64,000 bases of DNA, taken from NCBI GenBank assembly GCA_003344405.1, contig NOWV01000013.1:946799-1010798 (forward strand), given 5' to 3'. The notes beneath the pieces are model-generated. The model ran no database searches and was not told the origin of the DNA. It was given only the letters and a program-made list of their open reading frames with translations. The position numbers were made by a program, and so were the translations under genes. Origin of the DNA: Trichoplax sp. H2 (taxonomy: Eukaryota; Placozoa; Uniplacotomia; Trichoplacea). Positions 28,960 through 41,357 of the stretch are shown piece after piece. How positions within the stretch are numbered: the stretch's first letter is position 1; every line of letters starts with the position of its first letter.

Positions 28960-29105
28960 CTAGTTTCTGGTATGAAGTATTGTAAACCTTTCACCAAATA
29001 TCGAAAGAGTAGTTATATACCTGGGGCGTAACATGCGTTTATAAGCCTTTGCTGCGCAATCAATTGCAGTAAAATACTGCCCTAGATGCATCCTGAAATA
29101 TGCAG
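28960..29105 (-). CDS. candidate terminal exon, weakly TPR-like
   Basis: A strong acceptor (CTCGATCTATTCTTTCCAG) ends at 29106 on the minus strand, and the frame after it runs to a TAG at 28960. An AATAAA (28951-28946) lies nine bases past the stop. The first part, with AYFRMHLGQYFTAIDCAAKAY, vaguely resembles a tetratricopeptide helix pair (hydrophobic positions, G-Y spacing, AxxxxxKA), but this is too short to assign. A donor-like CCCAG|GTATAT lies inside the frame, so the exon could also be internal. No upstream exon was found in phase, and the protein is unidentified. Confidence 0.28.
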
Positions 29106-30228
29106 CTGGAAAGAATAGATCGAGAAATTTATTATTTGAAAGCATATAGTTAGTAGAAGAGTTAAGAGGGAATTTTCTTAACTTCATTTATTTAATTTGG
29201 TATTAGGATATTATCTTATAATACCGTTATATTGTTAGCGATTTCTGCTTTTTAAAATGATATAAAAGCATAATGTATGACTATTAGGTCAGGAAGATGG
29301 CAATCATCCTTCTCGCAAAGTGAACCCTTTAACTCATGCTTCGCACTCTTACACTATGATTACTCACCATATCGTTCAATGCTTATAACTAACTAGTACA
29401 ATAACTAATTTGTTTTCATAGGCCATCACAGACAAAGAAGTAAACGCTGCTGTGATGGAATACAATCGCAATTAGCATATAATTGCCTCAGGGTAACCCA
29501 ATGATGACAATGGCTTCTCGGTCAAAATTTGAAGAATCAGTTAGAATAAAAGTTTTGTCTACAAGCGAAACAATTATTATTACATGTTGTCGTCGCTTTC
29601 TCCTTTAATTAGTAAAGGAAATTTTCTATATTAGAATAACGTACGTAAATCCTCAAGAATCACTACAATAGATCGTTAATTAGCGGCCCTGCCTAGCAAG
29701 ATGGTATAAGATCAAGCTACTCGAATGAGGAATCAATTTTCCTAGTATCAAATTGCTGTATCTACTCGTAAAATTGGCCTAGAAAAAAGAGGAAACGATT
29801 ACTTTCGTTGTAACGACGAATATTAATTACTGTATAGAGTGTAGCGGCACTCCATCTTGGTCATTATTACGAATTTATTCCACTAGAAGTAGTTTAAATC
29901 GTTACTTTCCTACTCCTGGTCGTACGAACATTCTGATGTAGTACAGTAATGAACGATCGATTGAACTAAATACTGAATTATAAATACGCCTTTAAACATC
30001 TCGTAAGGTCTTTTTTCATAACATCTTCTCCAGTATTGTTTCTTCTTATATTAATTATTAATATCCGCTTTACTACGTTGAATTTACTGTATTGGTTCTG
30101 CATAGAAAATGGCACATTTATGCCAACGTATTTGTTCGTAGAGAGTAGTCTATTAATTATTACTGGAGGATATGTTAGGTAACGTAAAGCCTTTGCTAAA
30201 TATCTAAAATTATGATTGTCTATAGGAT
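29106..30228. other. upstream region of transporter copy 2
   Basis: Spacer 5' of the copy 2 start codon. Two oppositely oriented CAAGATGG motifs (29697-29704 plus, 29852-29859 minus) sit about 150 bases apart in a less AT-rich patch, which could be a promoter region. Short splice-bracketed frames exist on both strands, but none was identified. Confidence 0.35.
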
Positions 30229-33200
30229 ATGACAGAATCTGACGAGAAGAAAATGAATCGAAAAGGTTACTTAGAATTATCGGATAGCCACACGCTGAAT
30301 GGAAAGGATCATCGGCAAGGGAATGGCAGTTATCAGCTTGGTGATGATGAAGCAGAGCCAATTCCAGTCCCCTCGATTGGTATTAAAGCCAATTTAGACG
30401 ATGATGAAAGGGAAGATATAGAGGAAGAAGTAAGGGAATAGTCTCCTCTATCGCTAGTTTATTCGTTCAGATATGACTCTATACTGTCTAGACCGTTTCA
30501 AGGAGTAAAATAACTGGCAATAACGGTGTTTTATCGCGTTCTTGTAGCAATTCTAACTTGAAATTATTTGATTTCCATTTTATTTTCCTCCTTTACTTTA
30601 AACTTACCTGCTGTTTGATCCAATTCATCAACCAATCTAATGGTGACAGTATAATGATAAACAAGCTTTAATCCCGGTAAGACTAAGTAAGAATAAATGG
30701 CGGATAATTATAGTCGAAATGGACAGTCGCTATTCCTCTTACCTTATCTAGCTCTAGTTCTAGTTCTACGCTTGTGACTAATATTTAAGTCATTCCTAAC
30801 TAATTTAATACTTACTAATCGCTACTACCGAAATATTAATTAATTTTGGCTGTTTGCACCAAAACTAAATAATAATACAGCAGCCAACGATTTTCAATTA
30901 ACTTATGAATAGAGTGATAGAAAGATTTGGATATTTTCCTTGTTTCAGTCGGGACTAACTATTCTCATGTCTCTCCATCAATATAATTTAATAATGTGGC
31001 AGCATTCTACGGACGATGATGATTGTAAGGATGAAGAAACTGGTAGCATGGCGAGTAGTATATTTAATATCCTCAATACTATAATTGGTGCTGGGATTAT
31101 CGGTAAGTAATGTCAATCGGATTAGCTTGGAGACATTAAATAAGGTGCATTCGTCTTTGATTTTTAAACTGATTGCAAATATTATCGTACAGAATGATTA
31201 CTATTGAAACAGAGCAAGGCTTTGACGGACAGATTACTGATGTTACGAAACTAATTTTAGGGATACCTTATTCCTTTCGACTCGCTGGTTTAGGGTTAGG
31301 GATTATCATCTTAACTTTGGTAGCCATAATAAGCGGTAAGGAATTCTTTAGTTGGTAAAATGTAGAAAAATACGTCGGGGATGATCACCCATTTTAGGAG
31401 ATCAATAGTAAATGAGAAAATCTTGGTTTGACTAGTCATTGAAAATTAGAAAAGCCGCAAAATAATAGTATAGATTGTTTTAAAAAAATAATTCATCAAA
31501 ATAGTTTATTCGTATTAAAACCTTTCATAAATGGCTAAATCATGCAGGTTACTCGTGTTCAAGACAGGTTTAGAAATATTTAAATACTGCGTTTCATGTA
31601 CTAGCAATTCAAGGAGTTGATGAAAATTGAACCAAAGTTCGCCATTTAGTTCACAAACATACGTGTATAAGTATCAAAAAAGTTCCTTGATGCAACCCTT
31701 CTAAATTACAAAAAAATCAGGCAGATTACCATTGTCATAAACGAACTTATGGACATTTAAATAGTATTTCAGCGTGCTATCAATGGAAGAAGTTGGTGAA
31801 AATTGAGTGTAATCTACTATAAGTCGCGTCGGATATTAAAATAGTTCTTCTTGAAGAATGAAGCCCTTTTAAGTTGTAGAAATTATACAGATTACCATTG
31901 TCACAGATAGATTTATGGCCATTTAAATACTGTTTTCGCTTACTATTAATGAAAGGAGTTGGTGAAAATTGCAATAAATCGTTTCAAATAAAAATTGAAT
32001 GAAATTTACTGTAGAGTTCACAAAGAGGTCACGGCAGATATTAAAATGATTCTTCTTGAAGAATGATCTCCTTATAAGTTGCAAAAATTATATGGATTAC
32101 CATTATCATAGACAGATTTATAGAGCTTAAATATAAGGTTAGCTGAATATCGAAAATGTTTCATTCAAAGATTGAGATTTTTATAGATTGCAAAATCGAG
32201 GCGGTTACTAGTATCAAAGATGGCTTGCAGGCATTTAAACATTATTCTAAATGTGTTTGAGTACTCTATCAGTGAAAAGAAAGAATTAAAATCCAATCTA
32301 AATCAATAGTTTTAGATGAAAATAGAGAATGGTAGAATTGACTATCGAGTTGACAAATTGAGTGGTAGTTAATATCTAAAAAATTTCTCTCAGAGTCTAG
32401 TAGAAAATCTTAAGGTTATTTATGAATTATCATTGCCATCATAATACTTATTAAACCAAGAATATTTTTGTTGTAGATGTGCAATCAGCTGGATTGGAAT
32501 TGAATAGGATTCATTATGTTGATCTTAGTCATGTTCTAAACTCATTAAAGCGACCATTTTATCAGGAAGCATTTTTATTTCATTAATGAATTGCAGTTAT
32601 TTCATCAGAAACTAATTAATGTCGATCGATAATACAATCCATTTCAACTACCGACTCATTCTAAATTAGTTTGCCAAATGAATATTAATGATATTCTAAG
32701 CTATGGAAACAAGTTTACTTTTATTAGGCGTAGATAAATAATATTCTTAGCAGTGGAAGCGGCCAATTTATCTAAAGCCGTATTAAAACCCAAGGGCATT
32801 TGAAGCAATTGTAGCCCATTTATTGCATTAATTTTCAATAAGAAACTATCGTCATTGATATAGAAATGATTTCACTACTTGATAGTTAAATAAAATAGAA
32901 GTATATACCTCAAATGTTTAATTGAAGTCAATTTCTTTAACGGTAGATTATGGCCTCATCATGCTAATCAAAGCCGGAACGATAACCGATGAGAATTCCT
33001 ATCGTGTAAGTTACAAGTTTTGCTCACCGAGTCCTCATAAAATATTCATTATGGAGAGTCGAATTGTTATCGCTAGCTTTCAATGTTGTTGTTGTTCAAC
33101 TCTTATGATGGAATATTGTTAGCTAGCAATAGTGCAAATAGAGCAAAGGCAAATACAACTTTTTCATTCGATATTCAATAACAGGGGGTAATGACCGCCG

Positions 33201-36200
33201 CATTTGGAAAGCCAGGCCATGTTATAGCACTTTTGACACAATTTTTGTATCCGTTTATTGGTATATAATACAATCATCATATTCTTTTCCTGCTACCAAT
33301 ATTATCAATTACGTTGTACTAAAACTATTTTTCTAGAGAGAATAGTTGTAAAATAAATGCTCTATTATTGATGTAGAATCAAAACTCCATGATAATTACG
33401 AGTTAATTTTCTTTCTATCTCTCATTTTCAATCACTAGCTTTAATGGGCTATTGCGTGGTCGTTGGCGATATTTTTACCAAAGTATTTCGACTTTTCGGT
33501 AATTAAAGTATTTTATTTAATCAATTTTAGCGTACTTTTTATTGGTTATTTAACTACCGGTACCTTATATATATGCGCTACTATGTACTGCTCGGTACAT
33601 GATTCATTTTATTAAGTCGTAATGTCATAAAGATTGTTATTGACTGGTTCATTAACGATTTACTTTAGAATATTAAATATCGTAGACTAGAGTTTAAATC
33701 CTATTTTTGAGTTCTATTCCATAGGATCAATTTATAAACATCGTGTCATGTGGATCAGAAGTGTTTACTCATTTACGATTCGTTATTTAGAGTATTTCGT
33801 ATTATTGACTAGAGTTTGAATCCTATTTTTGAATTCTATTTCGACGTTATCAACTTATCAACATTATGTCCTATGGATTATTATTAATGCTTATTTCATT
33901 TACGATTCGCTATTCAGAGTATTTCATATGGTTGGCTAGTATTTGAATCCATTTCGACTACTACAGTATTTCGATATTATCATTTATTAAGACTATGCTG
34001 TAACGATTATTAGCGTTCCCTTCATTCGCGGTTCGTTATTTAGAATATTTTATATCGTTGGCTAGAGTTTAAATCCATTTTAATTCCCTTTTTCCATAAA
34101 ATCAACTTATTAAGATTAGGTCATAAGGATCATTAGTGTCTACTCCATCTGTGGTTCGCTATTTAGAGTATTTCATATCATTGGCTAGAGTTGAAATTTA
34201 TTCCGAGTTCTATTTCGATATAAACAACTTATCAAGACGATATCATAAGGATTACTAACGTATTTTATATTGTTGACAAGGTTTAATTTCATTTTTGAAT
34301 CCTGTTTCCATAGGATCAATTTTTTACGAATATATTATAAGGATCATTAGCTTCTACTTTTACTATAATCTAGAGCATTCCATATCGTTAATTAGAGACT
34401 AAACAAATTAGGCAAATTGCTTATTTTTTTATACTTTAGATGTTGCCCTATGATTAAAATCTTTTTCACTAGCTAGTTAAGAGATGGAAATATCATGTAG
34501 GATAGGTCTTGATTACTCTTTCGATGTATCACATCGTAAAATTGCCATTTGATGTAGTAAAATATCAGATTAAACATTCTTGTAACGTAGCACCGTACTA
34601 GCTTGATTCTATTTATCACTATCGCCAAGTCAATGACATTTTAAAGTAGATGATAGAATTCCAAATTCTTTCTGTAGATTCTCCATCCAAAGCAGTTGAT
34701 GCAAATATCCAATTTAACGTGCGTCATTTGCCCAACCTATATGGAAATAGCAAGATGCTAATCAATACTTTACAGAGTTATCAGCCTCATTCATAATTAG
34801 TAAGGCAATAAGTAATACCAGTCTAAATTTTATGTTGTATTTTTAAGGATGACTTATAAACAATTTCAAGTATTACAACACTTCCAGTACCCATTTTAAA
34901 CATTAGAATTGAATCATTATGCCACGATCAAATTGCCTTAATATATAATACTTCAGATATCGTCATAAATTTTGACTTTGAATAATCATTGCACGATGAT
35001 AGAATCTTACTATAACTTAAGTATGGTTCATTTGCTATTTATTAGGAGATGATGGAAATTTACTAACAAATCGGCAGTTTGTTATTTCTGCTGCAATATT
35101 ACTCATTATGGGGCCATTATGCTACATGAAAAAAATATCTAAACTTGGATGGGTAAAATTAGTTAATAATAGAGTGAAGCTATACTTCAGTTTGTGATTT
35201 TGCGCTAGGTTTCGGTGAAGAATGAATTTTATTTTATTGACTATATTTATTTTTAGACGTCCTGCTTATCCTTTATTTGTGTTGTAATATTGGTTATTGT
35301 GGCTGTCATACGAGTAGCAACGTTGGAAACATACATGTAGGAGAAACCATTTTTCTAAAGATGCTCCAATATAGATAAGAGATTCGATTTGAATTTTCAT
35401 TTTATATTATCGTTCTATGTGTTTATAGGTATCTTGAAAGTCAATCCATACAGTTTGCTGCGCCAAAAGTACCCCAGGTAGGAGACTAATGGAATATGTA
35501 ATCGTTTTAAAGCGGAATATCATTTCTGGAGAATCAAATCGAGCGAAATAATGATTAGAATCCGTTCACTGATGATGTGGTAACATATTGATATTGTATA
35601 TTTTAGGCCTTAGCCATCATGCAATTTAGTAAGACAGCAGGATCAATTATGTTAACTATCATTTGAAGTTATATCAAAAATTTGAATACGTGGAACTCTT
35701 TAAAACATGGGGCAATGCAACTTCGTCCTCAATTTTCTCGATTTTAATCCTACAGCATTCGTTTGCCACTACAATATTTTCATTGTGTATCGCTTCATGA
35801 AAAAAAAAAGTGAAGAGAGAATTTCTAGGGCATGTCATACCGCTGTTGGAATTTCTTACCTGCTCTGCTTAGTCTTGGGCATCGCAGGCTATTTAACGTT
35901 TTTAGATGCAACTCAAGGTAATAAAGTGAACTAGTATCATGACCATCTTAATACCTATACTCTGTTCAACTATAATAGTTTCTGTAGCGATCATGTGCTA
36001 CAGTGTTTTCTTGCGCTTTCACTCTTTAACGTAGTTTTAGTAGCACGGCTAAGCAGGATTTGTAAAACTAGATTGTTTTGCAAGTATGAACAAATTGTAA
36101 CTACGATTCATTTTTTAGAATTAGCAGCATAGATTCGCTCAATTTTTTCATCTCAGTAGCGATATTTTTGTTATAGATCAATAGCCGATTAAAAGTCGGA

Positions 36201-37367
36201 TGAATCTGACATTTTGATCCGCATCTTTAACTAAAATTGGATGCCTAGTGTAACTTTAGCTTCCCATCCAATTAACTATACAGTAATAATGGTAGCTAAA
36301 TATACTAAATAGAATCCATACTGCAAGATAAGATGTTGCACATTGATTTTTAATGGCTACAAACATGTCAAAATGTATATTACATGAAATTTTCTTATAA
36401 TTTCATAAGTATAGTATGATTATAGCGAAGCATTATGACTGTTATAACTGCTCAGTTATAGGAACTAGCGATATTATCGACAATAAATCCTTTCTAATCA
36501 TATCTATTTCCTACTAGCCGATATTCTGCAAAACTACTGCGTTCATGATGTGCTCGTTAATGTGGCTCGAATTTGCTATGGAATTTCTGTGATGACTATT
36601 TATCCTCTCGATTGTTTCGCTTGTCGAGAAGTATGTTGAAATTGAAGACATCTCCGTAACAAAGCTTGCTAGCAATTTGTCCTAATCTTTATTTCTGTCC
36701 TTACTACTTAATTTAGACTGCTGATCAAGCTTTATTCCCAGACAGACCAAAGTCTACTCTACGTCGGGTAGTAATCACAACCTGCGTCATTTTGGGAAGT
36801 TTACCTGTACCACTCATTACCAGTTGCTTAGGGACAGTTTTGGAATTGAATGTAATTCTTTCAATATCCTAATCATATACATTAGTATTAACTTTGAACT
36901 TATAATTTTTGCAATATAAAATCGATTAATCTCAAAATAGGACTTGTCGTGAGTTTGATAGTATTACCCAAAATAACATTACTAAATTCCGTTTATTTAC
37001 CTCATGTTTGTTATTATTGTATAACTTAGGGAAGTCTAACAGCAGCTCCAATAGGTAAAAGGAATGAATGGATGATTTGAAAGAATGTTGTTTAAAATTG
37101 TGGTTAAATTGTTCTTGTGCTTTATATTTAGGTTTCATTTTTCCAGCCGCTTGCTATCTCAAAATAGCGAAAGGTTCTCTGATATCGCCATCAAAGTTAG
37201 CTGCTGGATTTATTGTAGTCTTAGGAACCTTTGCATCTTTCTTGGGTACAATTTACGCCATTATTGGAGCTAAAGGATGTGGCCATCATGTATTAAATCC
37301 ATGGTGCAATGAAACTATGTTTTCTAATGACAGCTATATCACGATACTGAATAATACATTAAAGTAA
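30229..37367 (+). CDS. SLC38A11-like amino acid transporter, copy 2
   Basis: Second tandem member, 499 residues from fifteen exons in continuous phase: 30229-30429, 31003-31102, 31261-31335, 32947-33005, 33185-33260, 33439-33498, 35046-35152, 35257-35336, 35429-35477, 35607-35628, 35756-35917, 36518-36630, 36717-36851, 37030-37054, 37132-37367. Intron positions and phases are the same as in copy 1. The N-terminal tail is strongly acidic (LDDDEREDIEEE before the first junction, then DDDDCKDEE). The first membrane segment reads NTIIGAGIIGIPYS. This is the most divergent copy: FVCHYN replaces FVCHHN, the following loop is charged (KKKSEER), TFLDATQ replaces TFTGHTQ, and IYPLDC replaces LTYPIEC. 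The C-terminal tail keeps the two cysteines and has NET, NDS and NNT glycosylation sites. The frame is intact, so it is probably functional, perhaps with altered selectivity. Confidence 0.88.
31540..32290. repeat. intronic tandem array, ~165-200 bp units
   Basis: In intron 3 of transporter copy 2, units share ggagttggtgaaaattga (31614, 31788, 31956), ttcttcttgaagaatga (31845, 32048), cagattaccattgtca and a catttaaatac block. Four to five diverged units are visible. Confidence 0.8.
33600..34420. repeat. intronic tandem array, ~125 bp units
   Basis: In intron 6 of transporter copy 2, six or seven units share cgttatttagagtatttcat followed by atcgttggctagagtttgaa and aggatcaacttatcaaga. Cores near 33776, 33902, 34028 and 34151 are spaced 126, 126 and 123 bp, the most regular period in the window apart from the 51.2-kb array. 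Confidence 0.85.
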
Positions 37368-40300
37368 TAGCAAAGTGACTAATTATTTTGGATAGGAGGG
37401 ACATTGCCTAATAGCAATAAGCACGAAAATTTAATTTTTTGACGCCCTATTGATATAACTATCTGAAAATCAAACTTGATAATCATAGGAAGATTGTTTC
37501 AATACCTTCAATATTTATTCTAGAATTTTCATATTTCAGTCTTATTTTCTCTTGTGATTACTTCGACTCGAAATTTCAGGCTGATTTTGACAATTCTGCT
37601 AAACCTATTTAAAATTTTGTTAAAATTTATTGGACATATCAATAAGCATGTAATATATTTCCCCTAATGAATAAGAAAAGATAAATTATGATGTAATATG
37701 GAACTAATTGATTCAAAGAAAAAAAAGATAAAATCGTAAATTGAATTAAAATTGCAAAATCTGCTTGGATCCGTATATATGCATCATTTCGATGATGCTT
37801 ATTTGTTTATTCCGAATGGGATAGAGACTAATTTTTCCTTTGTTGAAGAAGGATAACCTTAACTACAGGGAGTTCTGCTATAAAATTTATGTCTTTAAGG
37901 ATTGTTATTTAAAATTATATCAAAATCTTAGAAAGTGAACTAAAAGTTCGTCGATATAGGGTTGATGAATCAATTTGTATGCTCGTCTATCGGTTTTGTG
38001 TTTGATTATTTTAACAACCTTTAAGATTCGTGAATGAAAAGAAAATAAAATTGTATGCATTTGAAACCAACAATTCTAAATATACTTCTGCTGATATTTT
38101 ACTGCATATTAGCATCTTAATCGTGTATGTGAGCTTTCTATCTTATTATAAGCAGAAAACATGTTAGATACCTTAACAAAACCTAGCGTTTATTTACTAA
38201 AGTGATGAAAAAACAAAACTAGAGGACGTATAGTTTAGTAGAATCAGTCAAAAATAAACTTGCTAATTTATAATTATAGTAAATATTTCCACCTTTAAGA
38301 AAGACATAATACGATAGTATCAGTTTTTGAATACCAGTTGAATTATTTGGATAGCGTAAAGAGCTGATTTTGGGAGAGCAAATAGAGATTGATTCTGTTG
38401 GTTGGCGGAGAAACATTGCAGATTGTAATCACTTGTACTCCATAACATTAGCTAGCTAAGAATGGAATAGGCTAGGCCTATTCCATCTTGTGTCGATTTT
38501 ATAGGAACAGGATGAGGATTGAAATCAATACAATGTTTATAATTATAGCTATAATATGTGCAAGAACCAGGCTCAAGTACAATAAATAAAAATTTTGTAA
38601 AAAAAAATTGCAATACGACGGTTTATGAAGTATCTCGTCCAAAAAAAGAAAAGCATGTAGCTACCGCAAATTGTGGCCTAATAATTTTTCTTTATAATAT
38701 CCATTACAGCAAACTGTAGGCTAATAGCCCTTGTAGTAACATCGAATTGCACCATATGCTATTATAAGGACTTTCATAAATGATAATTGCGTCCATACTA
38801 GAGTATATACATTAGGGCTCTCTCTAATGAATATGGTAAATACCTATCTAAGATCAGAATAATATATAATTTCAGCAAACTATGATGTAATAATCTTTTC
38901 AAAAAACCCCGAATTATTTCTTTAGCGATTATAAAGAGTTTAACAAGTGATAATTACACAATTTTATTTGCATTAGGGTCCTAGAACATGGAGCTCTTAG
39001 CACTCTAAAGGTGCCACTAAAAATGTAAGTACTCGAATCAAACCTAAATAATTGCTATTCCAGCAAGAAGATGATTTTCTGATTGTTTATTAATGCTTTA
39101 ATTTCCTTCATAAATCAATTATCATATCAAGAAATATTGTATTATTAGCAAGATACAACTTTTGAGTTGAAAGAGTCTAGGAGGAAAATTTTGACTCAAT
39201 CGCAGACTTTTAGTTAACGATTAAATTATTAATGATACTTGATCAAAGATCATGTGGTATCCCTTTCAATAGTTTCTGTAATACCTTGATAAAGCAAAGA
39301 TTGGTATAATTAGGGCGTCCAATGAGGTGTCAATTATGATATTTTGCCTTAGTCAACATAATTAGTTATTTTATCTATTTTATAATACAACTCAGGGATT
39401 GATTGCGATACATTGCTCGCTTTTAAAAAGTTAAGCGAGTAGTATTAATCTTAAAGTTTATAATCCATGAAGGTTGTTAAAATTGGGTCTAGCTTTTAAT
39501 CGATCTTTAAAAGATAATCTAGTCTATAGGGGACACCTTAGACTGTTTTCATTATGAATCCAGGTGAGTATTAGTTTTACCCTTGTAATAGACTTGTAAT
39601 GTATGTTATATCCAGGTTAAAAATCAGATGAAAGCAACACTTATAGCCGAGGCATATCTGTTCATACAGATAATACAGATTGATCTTAATTCCTAGTAAA
39701 GTTCTGGAAATACTAAAACTTCGTCATAGAGACGAATCTTGCTTTGAGATGTTAGCGATATTACGCAATCTCTATTTTTCATGCAAATATATCGTAGCGA
39801 ACTGGTTCAGTGATTGAGTATTAAATCTAGAATACTATAGGGCTAAAACATGAATAAATACTTGATTGAAGTCAGAATAATGGAGAGGTTTAATTTTACT
39901 GCTGCGGCCAGGTAGATACTCGATCAGCGCAATAAATAGGCTTCAATTTGATTGCTAAGCTGCACGCCTACTCGATTTGTACAATAGATAGATTGAATAT
40001 TGTAGTCAGCTAGTAATGCTAGATGATAAAGGTACGAATAGATTTAATCACATATTTCCTTCATTTTCTTTAAAGGTATACCCATGATTAAGGAGGTAGT
40101 AGACCAGCGTAGTGGATCGACTTAATTGTTAGGCTGTTGATTATTATATACTCGTATATACGAGTATGTTAAATAATGAAAGTGAGAAGATTTTAACTCA
40201 GGTATCTATCATAAGGTTATAGAGATACAAATTAGTAATAATTAGGGTTAGTTTTTAGACTATGAATGATACTGAATGATGAAAGCGCTAATGGATACAT

Positions 40301-41357
40301 CATTTATTGCCTAGAAACCTGCAATTAATTTCTAGAACTATTTAAGAGCTTTTCTTCGTTTACTAGCAGTAAGCAAACAGAAATGAATTAATGTCGGTCT
40401 TCCTGCCAAGTTAAACTATATCCAAGTCTGTAGTTATTAAAATAGCAATCATGGTGTTTACTGAATATATGACGATAGATATCATTAACATTTGATATTT
40501 TTCCTTCTTTGCTTAAACATAAATCAATGTTTGCCTAACGGTGTTGATTGCTTCAGAAATATCGCGTTAAAAATTCAATAAAAGAGTGGGTATATTGAAT
40601 AAATAAATAGTGGGAGTATAATGAATACGAATGAGGTGATGGCTGTTTCATCTTTACTTGTAAGCAAATAGACAAGTACAGCCATGGAGATACTCTTAAC
40701 AGCAGCTTATGGGCTAGTTTTACTAACATCCTATAACAATGTAACTATAGGCATAATAATGTACTATAATGCTCTTTATTTATACTGAGAAAAGAGTCCT
40801 GGCCAGATTAATCATTTTGGTAATTAACTACCGGGAAGGATTGAAATTATTCCGATCGCAAAGAATTTATCTCAGGTTTCAAAGATTCACTTCATTTTGA
40901 CATTCACTGTAATTTGTCATAATTATTCCTTGTATGCCCTATGTTGCTCAAGATGGACAAGTGTCCATTCACTTAAAATTGCTACTGTATTAAATTAGTA
41001 GCCGAACGTGAAGTTCTTATTTAAAATAGTAGAATAAAATACGATTCATAGTCAAGTTATAAGCTGATAAATTTGAGAATATAAAATATTTTAGTTTTGA
41101 AGATTAATTTTCCTTACTATTGACCATGAAACTGCTGTTATACGAGTAATTAAATAGTAATAGATAAATATAATTGCCATAAGCTCTCAAAAATGGATTC
41201 ATTTGAATTTTTGGAAAGTTGCTCACAGTCCCTTAATGAGATGAAAAACTCTTCTATTGCTTTCCATACGTTGATTAATTATTGAATCGTTCTTCGCTGA
41301 CTGTAAAAATTTTCTATTTTCAGCTCTTGTGAAAATCGAGTTTAGTAAGTCAAAAGG
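37368..41357. other. spacer between transporter copies 2 and 3
   Basis: AT-rich spacer with no gene recognised. Weak repeats of about 165 bp appear between 38.65 and 39.1 kb (cattacagcaaactgtaggc and relatives). A perfect inverted repeat with a 3-base loop lies at 38463-38485. Any promoter of copy 3 should lie at the right end. Confidence 0.5.
38463..38485. repeat. perfect 10-bp inverted repeat
   Basis: TGGAATAGGC, a TAG spacer and GCCTATTCCA form a perfect hairpin-capable palindrome. The right arm overlaps a CCATCTTG motif (38483-38490). Confidence 0.8.

Noticed and set aside
29422-29475. Plus-strand 18-codon frame AITDKEVNAAVMEYNRN after a TTTTCATAG acceptor
   Set aside because: It looks like a last exon, but no upstream exon was found and it is too short to support alone.
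29978-30361. 127-codon minus-strand ORF
   Set aside because: Its first third is antisense to exon 1 of transporter copy 2, and the rest has no splice or homology support.
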